Source: DAORHV01 sp964448405 (GTDB lineage Bacteria; Patescibacteriota; Gracilibacteria; Peribacterales; Peribacteraceae). Taken from it: DNA of 64,000 nt. This document shows, piece after piece, positions 24,640 to 32,406 of the stretch. The translations under genes and the position numbers were made by a program. Numbering within the stretch: position 1 is the stretch's first letter; every line of letters begins with the position of its first letter. The DNA lies in contig CAYUVW010000006.1 of NCBI GenBank assembly GCA_964448405.1, positions 1 through 64,000 on the forward strand. Reading direction: 5' to 3'. The notes beneath the pieces were generated by a model. The model was not told the origin of the DNA. It saw nothing but the letters and a program-made list of their open reading frames with translations, and searched no databases.

Positions 24640-24668
24640 AAGGACCGGGTGTTCCCCGGTCCTTTTTT
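24640..24668 (+). terminator. Strong terminator between the binding-protein and permease genes
   Basis: An 8- to 10-bp stem (ggaccggg with cccggtcc, extended by A-T pairs) with a 5-nt loop and six T. The permease genes downstream have their own promoter. Confidence 0.92.
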
Positions 24669-24672
24669 GTCG

Positions 24673-24701
24673 ATGACAGCAGAGCACCTCGGCGCTAGGA
24701 T
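24673..24701 (+). promoter_or_regulatory. Leaderless promoter of livH-livM
   Basis: ATGACA, 17 nt, TAGGAT, then 8 nt to the livH ATG at 24710. It lies directly behind the terminator. Confidence 0.6.
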
Positions 24702-24709
24702 TTGCGGAG

Positions 24710-25585
24710 ATGCAGCTTTTGATCAACGCCCTCATCGCTGGGTCCTTCGCGGCCCTTATGGCTGGCGGACTTTCGTTGGTCTACGGCGTGTTGCGTATCT
24801 TCAATCTGGCACTCGGACAACTGGCGTTGGTCGGTGGCTACACCACGTGGTGGTTCTACCGTAGCGCGCATCTGCCGTTGCCTGTGTCTATTCTCCTGGG
24901 TGTGGCGGTCGCGGCAATCGTCACATGGATCAGCTTCGAGTTGTTCGTGGCGCCGTACTACCAGCGCCACCGGTTCTTGCCGCTGGTCACCACTATCGCA
25001 CTGAGCATGATTCTCGACGGCCTGATTTTGCTGACCTTCCAAGAGTATCCGCATTCCATTCTTGCCGGTGCCAAGCGACAGCTACCCGTGTTCGGAGCCA
25101 CCATCTCGGTTGAACAGGTCGCGCTTATCATCCTCACACTTGTTTTGCTGGCGTTCGTGGCCTGGCTGCTGCATGCAACACGTTACGGCCGCGCCATTCG
25201 CGCCACGGTTCAGCATCCGTCCGCTGCACAGAGTTTGGGTATCAACTCGGCGTTGCTGCACCGCGCCGTCTTCATTGCCAGCGGCATGCTGGCCGCTTTG
25301 GCCGGTATCTACGTTGGCATCGACCAGAACCTGACCCCGGTCCTGGGTTTTCCGATTACCATCAAGGCCTACGCCGCACTTATTGCCGGTGGCAAAGACA
25401 GCTTGTGGGGGACCATCGCCGCCGCCTACGGCATCGCGCTACTGGAGCAACTGGCCATCGGCGTGCCGCTGTTTGGGTTCTACATTCCGGCCGGATACCA
25501 AAGCACCGTCGCGCTCGTCACCATCATCGTCGTGCTCCTGTTCCGTCCGCAGGGTTTATTCGGTTCACGTAGCCGCATCGCATAG
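24710..25585 (+). CDS. livH: Branched-chain amino acid ABC transporter permease (LivH type)
   Basis: A polytopic permease, 291 aa, with the LivH N-terminal pattern LINALIAGSFAALMAGGLSL and GVLRIFNLALGQLALVGGY, and the cytoplasmic coupling segment RAIRATVQHPSAAQSLGI that contacts the ATPase. The C-terminal VTIIVVLLFRPQGLFG is typical of the family. It pairs with LivM, encoded 6 bp downstream. The start is defined by the promoter 8 nt upstream. Confidence 0.93.
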   Translation: MQLLINALIAGSFAALMAGGLSLVYGVLRIFNLALGQLALVGGYTTWWFYRSAHLPLPVSILLGVAVAAIVTWISFELFVAPYYQRHRFLPLVTTIALSMILDGLILLTFQEYPHSILAGAKRQLPVFGATISVEQVALIILTLVLLAFVAWLLHATRYGRAIRATVQHPSAAQSLGINSALLHRAVFIASGMLAALAGIYVGIDQNLTPVLGFPITIKAYAALIAGGKDSLWGTIAAAYGIALLEQLAIGVPLFGFYIPAGYQSTVALVTIIVVLLFRPQGLFGSRSRIA

Positions 25586-25591
25586 CAACCC

Positions 25592-26446
25592 ATGGATTTC
25601 TTCTTCCACCTGCTGGCCACTGTCGCAATCGCCATTCCGTCGATTACGGGATTCAATCTGGTGTTCGGCAAAGGAAAAGTCCTGCACTTCGGACCGGTGG
25701 CCGTATCGCTGGTCGCCGCGTACGGCATCTACTGCACGCTGTATTTCACGCATAGCTACGTGCTCGGCATGATTGTAGGCCTGGCATTGGCATTACTGCT
25801 CTCGGCATTCTTCGCCTGGTTATCGTTCCGGCTGGAGCCAGATGGACTCGGCATTCTGAGTATCGCGGTGCAGCTGGTGTTGCTGGCAGTGGTCGCCAAC
25901 TCGGGTTCGCTGACGCGCGGTGCACTTGGCATTCCGGGTATTCCGCGCTTTCCGGGGCTCGAAAGCCTGCCCGCGTTCGCCATTGTCGCTGCTCTCATCG
26001 CCCTGGCATGGGTCATGGCGCTCTGGCGTATCAACAACGGTCCACTCGGACGCTCTCTTTCGGCGCTGGCCGAGAACGAGTGGCATGCCCAGGCACTCGG
26101 CATCAGTCGCAAGCGCGTGCATCTGTTTGCGTTCCTTCTTGCCGGCATTGGCGCATTCCTCAGCAACTTCTTGTTTCCGCAGTACATCAGCCTGCTGCAC
26201 CCCAGCGATTATTCGTTCACCATTCTCATCTTCTTCGTCATGTGTGTGGTGGCGGGCATGCCGGGCAGCGTATGGGGAGTCGCGGCTTCTACGGTCGTGT
26301 TAGCGCTGCTCAAAGAAGGCATCCGGTTCGTGCCGCTGCCGTACGACCTCATCGGTCCGGTGCGACTTATAGTATTCGGGTTGATTTTGATTGTGGCGGT
26401 CTACATACGCAGAAAAGATCTCTTCCCGGTCCAACGTACGATCTAA
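25592..26446 (+). CDS. livM: Branched-chain amino acid ABC transporter permease (LivM type)
   Basis: Second permease subunit, 284 aa, with about eight helices, the early signature ITGFNLVFGKGKVLHFGPVA (LivM-like start of the core) and the coupling helix GRSLSALAENEWHAQALGIS. It is shorter than LivM proteins that carry an N-terminal extension or fused ATPase. It lies 6 bp after livH and surely shares its transcript. The end is marked by a palindrome between this gene and convergent trhO. Confidence 0.92.
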   Translation: MDFFFHLLATVAIAIPSITGFNLVFGKGKVLHFGPVAVSLVAAYGIYCTLYFTHSYVLGMIVGLALALLLSAFFAWLSFRLEPDGLGILSIAVQLVLLAVVANSGSLTRGALGIPGIPRFPGLESLPAFAIVAALIALAWVMALWRINNGPLGRSLSALAENEWHAQALGISRKRVHLFAFLLAGIGAFLSNFLFPQYISLLHPSDYSFTILIFFVMCVVAGMPGSVWGVAASTVVLALLKEGIRFVPLPYDLIGPVRLIVFGLILIVAVYIRRKDLFPVQRTI

Positions 26447-26462
26447 TTTCAACGTTGAAATT
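26445..26462. repeat. Perfect 18-bp palindrome between convergent genes
   Basis: AATTTCAACGTTGAAATT overlaps the last two bases of livM and the first base of the trhO stop side. It may act as a bidirectional terminator or a binding site. A related TTTCAA/TTGAAA inverted repeat occurs at 61629-61693. Confidence 0.6.
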
Positions 26463-27310
26463 CAGGCTTTCACCATTTCATGTGCCTTGCATAGCCCGGC
26501 ATTCTTCTTCTCGCACTCCTCACAACAAATGTACAGCGCATGACAGGCGGTATCTGCACAATCGCAGTAGCGGTCGCACGGGGTGTTGCAGTAGGAGCAG
26601 TTTGTCAGGTACACGGGGGCTTTCTTGCCTTGGTAGCGCACGCGTAGACGGCGATCGAAGACAAAGCACGATCCAATGAAGTGTCCGTCGGGGAATTGCT
26701 CGCAGTAGCGGATAATGCCGCCCTCCAACTGGCGCACATCGGAAAAGCCGTTTTGCAGCAGCAGTGCACTGGCCTTTTCGCAGCGGATTCCGCCAGTGCA
26801 GTACGTCACCACGCGCTTGTTTTTCAGTCCTTCCAATGCAGGTAGCAGCGTGGGTAAGTCGCGGAAGTTGGCCATGGGCAATGTTACGGCGTTCTCGAAC
26901 TTGCCGATGCGCGCCTCGTAATCGTTGCGCATGTCCACCAGGACCAAGTCCTCGCCGCGCTCCAGTTCGGCGTGCAGGTCGGCAGGGGAGATGTACGGTG
27001 CTTTGTTTTCCAGCTTTGCGTCCGATCGTAGTGTTACGACTTCCTCGCGCACGCGTACGAACATCTTGGCAAACACTGTTTCATCGCTGTCCCATTCCTT
27101 GAATTCCATATCCGAAAACAGCGGGTGTACGGCCATGGCGGCTTTGTACTTGGCGATTGCATCCGGCTCACCGCAGCACGTGCCGTTGATTCCTTCGCTG
27201 CCGATGAGCACGCGGCCCTTCAGCCCAAGTCCTTTGCAGAGCTCGCGCTGCGCATCCGCCTCGGCGATCGGGTTGGGAATGGCGACGTACTTGTAATAGA
27301 GGATGATCAT
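26462..27310 (-). CDS. trhO: tRNA uridine(34) hydroxylase
   Basis: TrhO (YceA family) hydroxylates U34 of certain tRNAs, an early step toward cmo5U or mo5U. The N-terminal ferredoxin-like half includes LYYKYVAIPNP and GRVLIGSEGINGT. The rhodanese domain has LVDMRNDYEARIGKFENA and the catalytic loop YCTGGIRCEKAS. The C-terminus is Cys-rich (CSYCNTPCDRYC), probably metal-binding. The start MIILYYKYV at 27310 is 8 nt after a TACAAT; the ATG at 27319 abuts the -10. It is convergent with livM and divergent from the gene at 27392. Confidence 0.93.
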   Translation of the reverse strand: MIILYYKYVAIPNPIAEADAQRELCKGLGLKGRVLIGSEGINGTCCGEPDAIAKYKAAMAVHPLFSDMEFKEWDSDETVFAKMFVRVREEVVTLRSDAKLENKAPYISPADLHAELERGEDLVLVDMRNDYEARIGKFENAVTLPMANFRDLPTLLPALEGLKNKRVVTYCTGGIRCEKASALLLQNGFSDVRQLEGGIIRYCEQFPDGHFIGSCFVFDRRLRVRYQGKKAPVYLTNCSYCNTPCDRYCDCADTACHALYICCEECEKKNAGLCKAHEMVKA

Positions 27311-27355
27311 TCGCTGCATATTGTAGCGATCTTCCGGCAGTTGCAAACTGTCTTG

Positions 27356-27383
27356 TTGACACATAGTCGCCAAGCCTTAGCAT
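27356..27383 (+). promoter_or_regulatory. Leaderless promoter for the gene at 27392
   Basis: A perfect TTGACA, 16 nt, TAGCAT, then 8 nt to the ATG at 27392. Confidence 0.7.
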
Positions 27384-27391
27384 GGCGCACT

Positions 27392-27790
27392 ATGCCGCAC
27401 GAATCCCCAGAAGCCGCAGGCGATACCGCCGAAGCACTTGCCGCTGTCGACGCCGCGCCCATACCCGCCACGCCGCCTGCCATTACAGAAGCTGCTCTCG
27501 TGTTCGAGGCAGCCGTGCGCGCGTGGTGGGCGAATCAGACTGATCCGGGTACGGTCACGGTCGTGGCAAGCGCCATCACCGCGTACATGGTTGTGAAAAA
27601 TGAGCCCTATCTGGAGCCACCCATGGGAGTTCGCACCCATTTCGCGCGTTTCCGGTCGGCCAATCCCGATGTCGTACGCCAAGCCACCACGACCGCCATC
27701 GGCATCCTCATTCCGGCCACGATGGGAGCTGGTCCGCTGCCGAACCTTCCGGTCGTTACCAATCCCAATCCAACGGAGGGCGCCGATTAA
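27392..27790 (+). CDS. Hypothetical protein, 132 aa
   Basis: A small protein with an acidic Ala/Pro-rich N-terminal third and a more conserved-looking C-terminal part (FEAAVRAWWANQTD, HFARFRSANPDVVRQA). No membrane segment and no known family. The promoter fixes the start. Its stop codon begins a sequence that is repeated imperfectly at the stop of the next gene (27787 and 28510). Confidence 0.68.
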   Translation: MPHESPEAAGDTAEALAAVDAAPIPATPPAITEAALVFEAAVRAWWANQTDPGTVTVVASAITAYMVVKNEPYLEPPMGVRTHFARFRSANPDVVRQATTTAIGILIPATMGAGPLPNLPVVTNPNPTEGAD

Positions 27791-27818
27791 ATCCGGCATG
27801 CCCCGTTTGCGCAGCATT
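27787..27818. repeat. Imperfect direct repeat, copy 1
   Basis: Starting TAAATCCGGCA, it matches 28510-28541 at 23 of the first 28 positions. Read on the minus strand it would encode a tail ending GACRI and a stop, like the C-terminus of the DCC protein at copy 2. It may be a leftover of duplication or insertion around the Cys-repeat gene. Confidence 0.5.
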
Positions 27819-27885
27819 GGCACAACTTGTGGATTCTCTGTAATCCCTTACCATATGGGGTAATTTCCACATTGCTGTTTCCGCT

Positions 27886-28512
27886 ATGTCTACTCATCGC
27901 CACAACGCATACATGTTCGCGCTTGCATTCGCTTCCGTCAGCATCGCTGCCGGAGCGACCGCGGTACTCCAGGTTCCGATGAAAGCCACGCTACTGGCAC
28001 CCACCGCGGCGATTCCTTCGCCCGCCGATCTGCCCACAACCCGTCCTTTGGAATGCGGCGAATATCAACCCCAGGGCCAGGGTGCGCCCCAGTGCGGCGG
28101 AGCCTGCGGCTTCGGTCAGATGTGCCAATCTGGAACGCAGCCGTTCGGAAGGGCCTGCATCTGTGCCCCGGATCCCACATTGCCAACGACACCTCCGGCA
28201 TTGTGCGGCTCTTATGCCCCGACGGGCGCAGAGTTCCCTTCTTGCGGCGGAGCATGCGGTTTTGGACAGGTCTGCCAACCCGGTCAGCCGTTTGGAGGTC
28301 AGGCATGCATCTGTGCCCCGGACCCCAAATTGCCCACGAAGCCTCCGGCGAATTGCGGCGCATTCCAAAACGGCAACAGTTCGGCGTACCAGTGCGGCGG
28401 AGCCTGCCCTGCGGGCGAAACGTGCAAGATTGGACAGCCGTTTGGACGAGACTGCTTGTGTGTATCGACGGCAAACGGTAACTCCACATCTCTTCCGCGG
28501 ATGGGGAACTAA
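27886..28512 (+). CDS. Secreted Cys-rich repeat protein, 208 aa
   Basis: A signal peptide/anchor (MFALAFASVSIAAGATAVL) is followed by three about 48-residue repeats, each with six Cys in the pattern CG..(P).. CGGACGFGQ.C ..GQPFG..CIC, joined by APDP.LPT.PPA linkers. The third repeat has diverged (CPAGETC). The spacing suggests three small disulfide-knotted domains outside the cell. No named family recognised. It is convergent with, and overlaps by 4 bp, the HTTM-DCC gene whose product has a CxxC thiol-redox motif. Confidence 0.8.
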   Translation: MSTHRHNAYMFALAFASVSIAAGATAVLQVPMKATLLAPTAAIPSPADLPTTRPLECGEYQPQGQGAPQCGGACGFGQMCQSGTQPFGRACICAPDPTLPTTPPALCGSYAPTGAEFPSCGGACGFGQVCQPGQPFGGQACICAPDPKLPTKPPANCGAFQNGNSSAYQCGGACPAGETCKIGQPFGRDCLCVSTANGNSTSLPRMGN

Positions 28513-29843
28513 ATCCGGCACGCGCCGTCCCCGCAGCGCATGCGGCGTGAGGCCACGTTTTCATAGACCCAGTCACCAATGACGGTCATGCCCGGAATGT
28601 AGAGGAACGGTGCCAGCAGCCACAGTGCCGGAAGGTGCCAGCAGAGTGCACGGAAGGCGCGAAAGCCTTTCAGGAATGTTCCGTCGGGAAATTTCACATG
28701 CATGGCTTTTTCCAGCGTTGCGGCCGCAACAGTCGGAGCGTGTGCCAGACGCGTGCGTTCATCGGTGAAGTCGGCGAACTGCAATCGCTGCAGCCAGTCG
28801 ACTGTTTTCAGAACAACGACGCTGCGACGACACAGTCCGCAGGTGCCGTCGAACAGAACGACTACTCCGGAATCACCCCAGTTCAAGAAGCGGCGAACGG
28901 CTCGGGAATCATCGTCCAAGAGCAGTCCCAGATATGCGGTGAAGATGACGAACGAAAACAGGCCGACGTCCATGGTGATCGTAATGCCAAGATGCATGAG
29001 AAAACCTGCTGCGATGACGGTGCGTTTTACGCTGCCGTTCCAGCGCTTCGGCAGCGGGGTGTACCACGTCAATACCGGCAGAATGAGCAGCAAAATCCAG
29101 CTGATTTGTGCGACGAGTACGCTGTAGGTGAGCAGAGGGCTGAACGGTGTCAGGGCGTCGGCAATGGACGGTGGAATGCGCGAAAACCCCGTGTGGTGCA
29201 GCACGATTGCAACCGCCGATCCGCCCGGCCATGTTGTTCCGCTGAGCTTTTCCCACGTGGAGCTGATGTAAATGCAGATCATTTGCCATAGCAGCAAACG
29301 GTATGGCCAAATCGCCATTGTCCGTTCGCTTGGAGCCTGGTCTTTGCCGTGTTGCACTACGCTCCGCAGTCGCCGTCGCAACGTGCTGAGCGTGAACGTT
29401 CGGTCGCAGGGCGACACCAGCAATATCAGCGCAATCAGTCGCAGCAGCGTGTCTCCGCCATCCAGCAGCACCGGATTGTATTCATGAAACGAGTACAGCA
29501 GCACAGTGGATACAATCAATCCCGCACGCGTCCATAGTCCTACAATGACCAAAATCAACGATGCCAGTAGCAGCAGGTACAACCAAGAAACGTCGGCGGG
29601 GTTTGTGATCCAGCCGAGAATGGTAAACCGGTAGTCCGGCCGCAGAAAGAAGTCCATGGCCGCATGCGGCATCATGCCGTGGTCCGAGTAGTAGCGCGGC
29701 ACGTTGTTCCATTGCAGCGCAAACACCATGAATGCGGTTACTCCGTATGCCACGCGCATCATGCCGAAGCCGGATGCCGATACCGGACGGAACCAAAAGC
29801 GCTCGATGCGCTCCCAGATGCCGATGGACTGTGTTTGCGGCAT
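28509..29843 (-). CDS. HTTM-domain membrane protein fused to a DCC thiol-disulfide domain, 444 aa
   Basis: The N-terminal about 300 residues are an HTTM (vitamin K gamma-carboxylase-like) membrane module with ASGFGMMRVAYG, RYYSDHGMMPHAAM and LLLWQMICIYISSTWEKLSG. The C-terminal about 130 residues are a DCC (DUF393) domain with the FDGTCGLCRRSV redox motif. Fusion of these modules suggests a membrane enzyme coupling a membrane redox reaction to thiol chemistry, but the substrate is unknown. The start at 29843 overlaps the upstream partner's stop by one base (TGATG). Confidence 0.85.
   Translation of the reverse strand: MPQTQSIGIWERIERFWFRPVSASGFGMMRVAYGVTAFMVFALQWNNVPRYYSDHGMMPHAAMDFFLRPDYRFTILGWITNPADVSWLYLLLLASLILVIVGLWTRAGLIVSTVLLYSFHEYNPVLLDGGDTLLRLIALILLVSPCDRTFTLSTLRRRLRSVVQHGKDQAPSERTMAIWPYRLLLWQMICIYISSTWEKLSGTTWPGGSAVAIVLHHTGFSRIPPSIADALTPFSPLLTYSVLVAQISWILLLILPVLTWYTPLPKRWNGSVKRTVIAAGFLMHLGITITMDVGLFSFVIFTAYLGLLLDDDSRAVRRFLNWGDSGVVVLFDGTCGLCRRSVVVLKTVDWLQRLQFADFTDERTRLAHAPTVAAATLEKAMHVKFPDGTFLKGFRAFRALCWHLPALWLLAPFLYIPGMTVIGDWVYENVASRRMRCGDGACRI
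28510..28541. repeat. Imperfect direct repeat, copy 2
   Basis: It begins at the TAA of the Cys-repeat gene and lies within the last codons of the HTTM-DCC gene on the other strand (tail CGDGACRI). See copy 1 at 27787. Confidence 0.5.
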
Positions 29844-30403
29844 CAGCTGGGGAGGGAAGGGCAAGTAACGCTGCCGAGTACGGTTTCGGTGACCTGCGGA
29901 ACAGTGGTGGAAAATACCGCGAGTTCGGCCAAGGTTTTTGGCAGCACGTACGAGCGTACGTTCAGCCGCAGTTCCAGTCCCGCTGCTTCGGGCAGTGCTA
30001 TGCACTCATCCTGAAGATAGGTCTCCGCCATGCCCTTCCAAGAGTCTTCCAGGCGGCCTAAAATCTTCAGTTCCTTGGCTCGTTCGGATGTCGGCAAATG
30101 TTGAAAATCCAAGGTTTTCAGCGAACGCCACGCGTTGTTTCGGTACACCTCAATGCTGTAGAGCGATACGCGACGCAGCGGGTCCGGCGAGAAGATGTCC
30201 CACTTCTGCCACTGACTCAGGCTGAGCACGTACGGTCGAGCAGCATTGAAGCTGCGAATGGCGAATGTATTCCAGCCGGCCGAAGCGGTGTTCTGCGGCG
30301 CCACATACGCGGCAATGGCGAACATGTGCCACACGCACAACATAATCACGGCCACCTGGGTCGCGGTGCGGACTGCCAATCGCGGCGAGCGGGAAGATGC
30401 CAA
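29843..30403 (-). CDS. Membrane-anchored partner of the HTTM-DCC protein, 186 aa
   Basis: One N-terminal transmembrane helix (TATQVAVIMLCVWHMFAIAA) precedes an extracytoplasmic domain with WQKWDIFSPDPLRRVSLYSI. A short protein of this kind with the W..FSPDP-type motif commonly accompanies HTTM proteins. Translational coupling to the HTTM-DCC gene (TGATG) supports a two-component complex. The start appears to be TTG at 30403, as no suitable ATG precedes the hydrophobic helix. Confidence 0.75.
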   Translation of the reverse strand: MASSRSPRLAVRTATQVAVIMLCVWHMFAIAAYVAPQNTASAGWNTFAIRSFNAARPYVLSLSQWQKWDIFSPDPLRRVSLYSIEVYRNNAWRSLKTLDFQHLPTSERAKELKILGRLEDSWKGMAETYLQDECIALPEAAGLELRLNVRSYVLPKTLAELAVFSTTVPQVTETVLGSVTCPSLPS

Positions 30404-30433
30404 ACGTACCGGGGGAACGAGAGGGCTGTAGGA

Positions 30434-31654
30434 TTACGCTTTGGCGACCGGCTCAAGCAGCACGATCTCGCGGCCGACGAATTGGTCGGTGCGGCGGTAC
30501 AAGAGCGTCGTGCGGCTGCCGCTAAGTGTATGCGGCGGCAATACGGGCTTGTAGCCGAGCTTCTCGCATGTCTTCAGTGCTTTTGCCAAGGTCACGGGAC
30601 GCTTCTGCGAATACCAGACCGGCCAGGTCATGACGACCGGCACGCCGGGCAGCGTTTTGGCGCAGTTCTCCAGGAATTTCTCCGTCAGCTCCTCGGCGTT
30701 CTTGGCCAAACGCTCAATGTCCTTCAGCATCGGACGGCTCTTCATATTGGGTCCCAGCGATCCTTCGGTCACGACCATGTGCGGCAGTTCCTTCAGCTCG
30801 AACGGCTTGGTGGCGTCCTGTTTCCAGGTCGTTACGTCCAAGTCCTTCTTCAGCAACTTGTAGGTCTTGCGTGCCCACTCCACGTTTTTATTGCAGCCGT
30901 TCACCGCCTTCAGCTCCTTGTCCGAAGCCAGGACGTGGAAGCGGCGCAGCATGGCCTCGATGGGAATGACGCCCGTACCGCAGAACGGATCGAAGACGGT
31001 GATTTCCGACGGGACCTTGAACTGCTTCTTGCTCATGAGGTAATAGCCGAAGTTCAGCAGAATTTGAGCTAATTTCGGCGGCAACAAGCCAACCGTAAGG
31101 TCTCGCACCGGCTTGTTCATGTCGCGCATGGTGTATGCCTTAATGTTCTGTGCGGCCACCGTGCGGCCGATCCAAAGGCTGTCTTTGTCTTGCAGCACCA
31201 TCAGCTCGCAACCCTTCTTCGGGTCCAGCAGTCCTTCGTCGTGCAGCTGAATGGCCATCGCCGGCTTCATTTCGTTGCCGATGTAGCGACTGGGCGTGCT
31301 CTTGGACTTCAGGAATTGCTTGCAGTCACTGTAGAAGCTCTTGGCTTTGGCTGGCGCTACACCAACGAAGCGCAGCGAGAACGTCGCCTTGCCTTTCACG
31401 CTGGAAAGTTCGGCAGCCAAGATCACCGGAATATCTTTCAAATCGACGGATGCATTCTCTTTCATCACCGATTTGGCAATCATGAGCGTGCCGCCCAATT
31501 TGTTCAAAAAGTCCTGATCCAGCTCGTGCTTGGTCTGGAATGTGAGGATTTGGTTGGCATAGACCCGCTGCGGGGTGAGGTCGGGAAGCAGCGCGCTTAA
31601 TTCAGCGGCACTGATCATCGGATTGTTTCCCAGGAACGCGGCGTAAGAGTGCAT
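30434..31654 (-). CDS. Trm11/TrmG10-like RNA methyltransferase with an altered catalytic motif, 406 aa
   Basis: The N-terminal half is compatible with a THUMP-type RNA-binding region; MRDMNKPVRDLTVGLLPPKL and VFDPFCGTGVIPIEAML (motif I) are typical of Trm11/TrmG10 tRNA guanine-N2 methyltransferases. The usual catalytic DPPYG (motif IV) is replaced by TEGSLGP at the matching position. The enzyme may still methylate RNA with a different active site; substrate is unknown. A TATCCT hexamer ends 7 nt before the ATG at 31654. Confidence 0.82.
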   Translation of the reverse strand: MHSYAAFLGNNPMISAAELSALLPDLTPQRVYANQILTFQTKHELDQDFLNKLGGTLMIAKSVMKENASVDLKDIPVILAAELSSVKGKATFSLRFVGVAPAKAKSFYSDCKQFLKSKSTPSRYIGNEMKPAMAIQLHDEGLLDPKKGCELMVLQDKDSLWIGRTVAAQNIKAYTMRDMNKPVRDLTVGLLPPKLAQILLNFGYYLMSKKQFKVPSEITVFDPFCGTGVIPIEAMLRRFHVLASDKELKAVNGCNKNVEWARKTYKLLKKDLDVTTWKQDATKPFELKELPHMVVTEGSLGPNMKSRPMLKDIERLAKNAEELTEKFLENCAKTLPGVPVVMTWPVWYSQKRPVTLAKALKTCEKLGYKPVLPPHTLSGSRTTLLYRRTDQFVGREIVLLEPVAKA

Positions 31655-31700
31655 GGCTGTTAGGATAGCGTGTTCGTGCGCTCGTATAAAGGTACATCAC

Positions 31701-31722
31701 AAAAAGACTCCTTACGGAGCCT
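31701..31722 (-). terminator. Minus-strand terminator
   Basis: On the minus strand ggctcc-gtaa-ggagtc (one G-T pair) is followed by five T. It lies upstream of the Trm11-like gene, so it must end a transcript coming from the non-coding region rather than from a protein gene. Confidence 0.7.
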
Positions 31723-32076
31723 TTGTGTGTTTGTGTTCTCCGGCGGTATCGAGCGTGCCGTGAGGCGTGACCGATCCGCTGATGGAGGGTGAAAGGGGAG
31801 GATCCCCGTAACGCTGCTGTGCTTTGGCCACTTGTTTCTCCTCGCGGCCAGACGAAGTCCCCGGACCGGTTTGCCACGAGTCTCTTTTGAGGGAGAGCAG
31901 GGGAAACACTGGGGAGTGGAGGGTGTGCATACCGCGAGGATTCCTCGTCCATTGCGGTACGACGTTGCAGAGCAGAGAGGATGATGGCTACGAGTTAGTA
32001 CAAACGCACCTATACCCAGAATTGTGCAAGGATGCAGTGAAGTGTGGCCGGGAGGAACGAGTGCAGCAGCACCCAT

Positions 32077-32128
32077 AGACATCATTCTCTCTGATCGTCT
32101 GCGGTGGTGTGAATGATCGGGTCTTTTT
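32077..32128 (+). terminator. Plus-strand terminator-like hairpin
   Basis: agac-atcattc (32077-32087) pairs with gaatgat-(3 nt)-gtct (32111-32124) and runs into five T. The loop is long (23 nt). Confidence 0.5.
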
Positions 32129-32406
32129 GGTGTGGTGTCCGGCCGGACGGTTGTCTCCTTTGGTGTGTTTGTATGGACTGTGTATGTGTGGATGACTTGT
32201 CAGGAAGGCTGTCTTCCCGGAAGTGATCGTTCAATCATATTCATTCCTACAAGAACAGCAAGCCTTAGGGCTGGAGTGAGTGCTATGAGTGTTATATGAA
32301 TACATTTTGTACTCTAAAATTGGCATGCTTGTTTTTGGCTAGGGCTAAACACGCAGTACACATTTTTGACTCAATATGCACTTCAGCCCTTTTAGAAGCC
32401 ATTTCC

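Larger units (their letters stand above)
31655..32406. other. 752-bp region without a supportable protein gene, possible structured RNA
   Basis: Only weak frames occur here. The part from about 31700 to 32130 is bounded by a minus-strand terminator (31701-31722) and a plus-strand terminator-like hairpin (32077-32128), and has many local stems, such as cgagga/tcctcg near 31935-31948. This is what an RNA gene of about 400 nt would look like. I searched by eye for RNase P RNA and tmRNA hallmarks and found none convincing. From 32130 to 32406 the sequence is GT-rich and then AT-rich, with nothing I can name. Confidence 0.45.

Noticed and set aside
27311..27373. Longer N-terminus for TrhO
   Set aside because: The TACAAT -10 lies inside this extension and the added residues do not match the family N-terminus.
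31660..32085. 141-codon minus-strand ORF in the non-coding region
   Set aside because: Composition is unlike a protein (Ser/Pro/Arg/Cys-rich, no hydrophobic core), no -10 at leaderless spacing, and it spans strong hairpins and the terminator.
31740..32130. RNase P RNA or tmRNA
   Set aside because: GGGTGAAAGG on the plus strand and CGTGGCAAACC on the minus strand recall RNase P segments, but the conserved P4 strands are not found together on one strand, and no tRNA-like ends or tag ORF for tmRNA were seen. Left unassigned.
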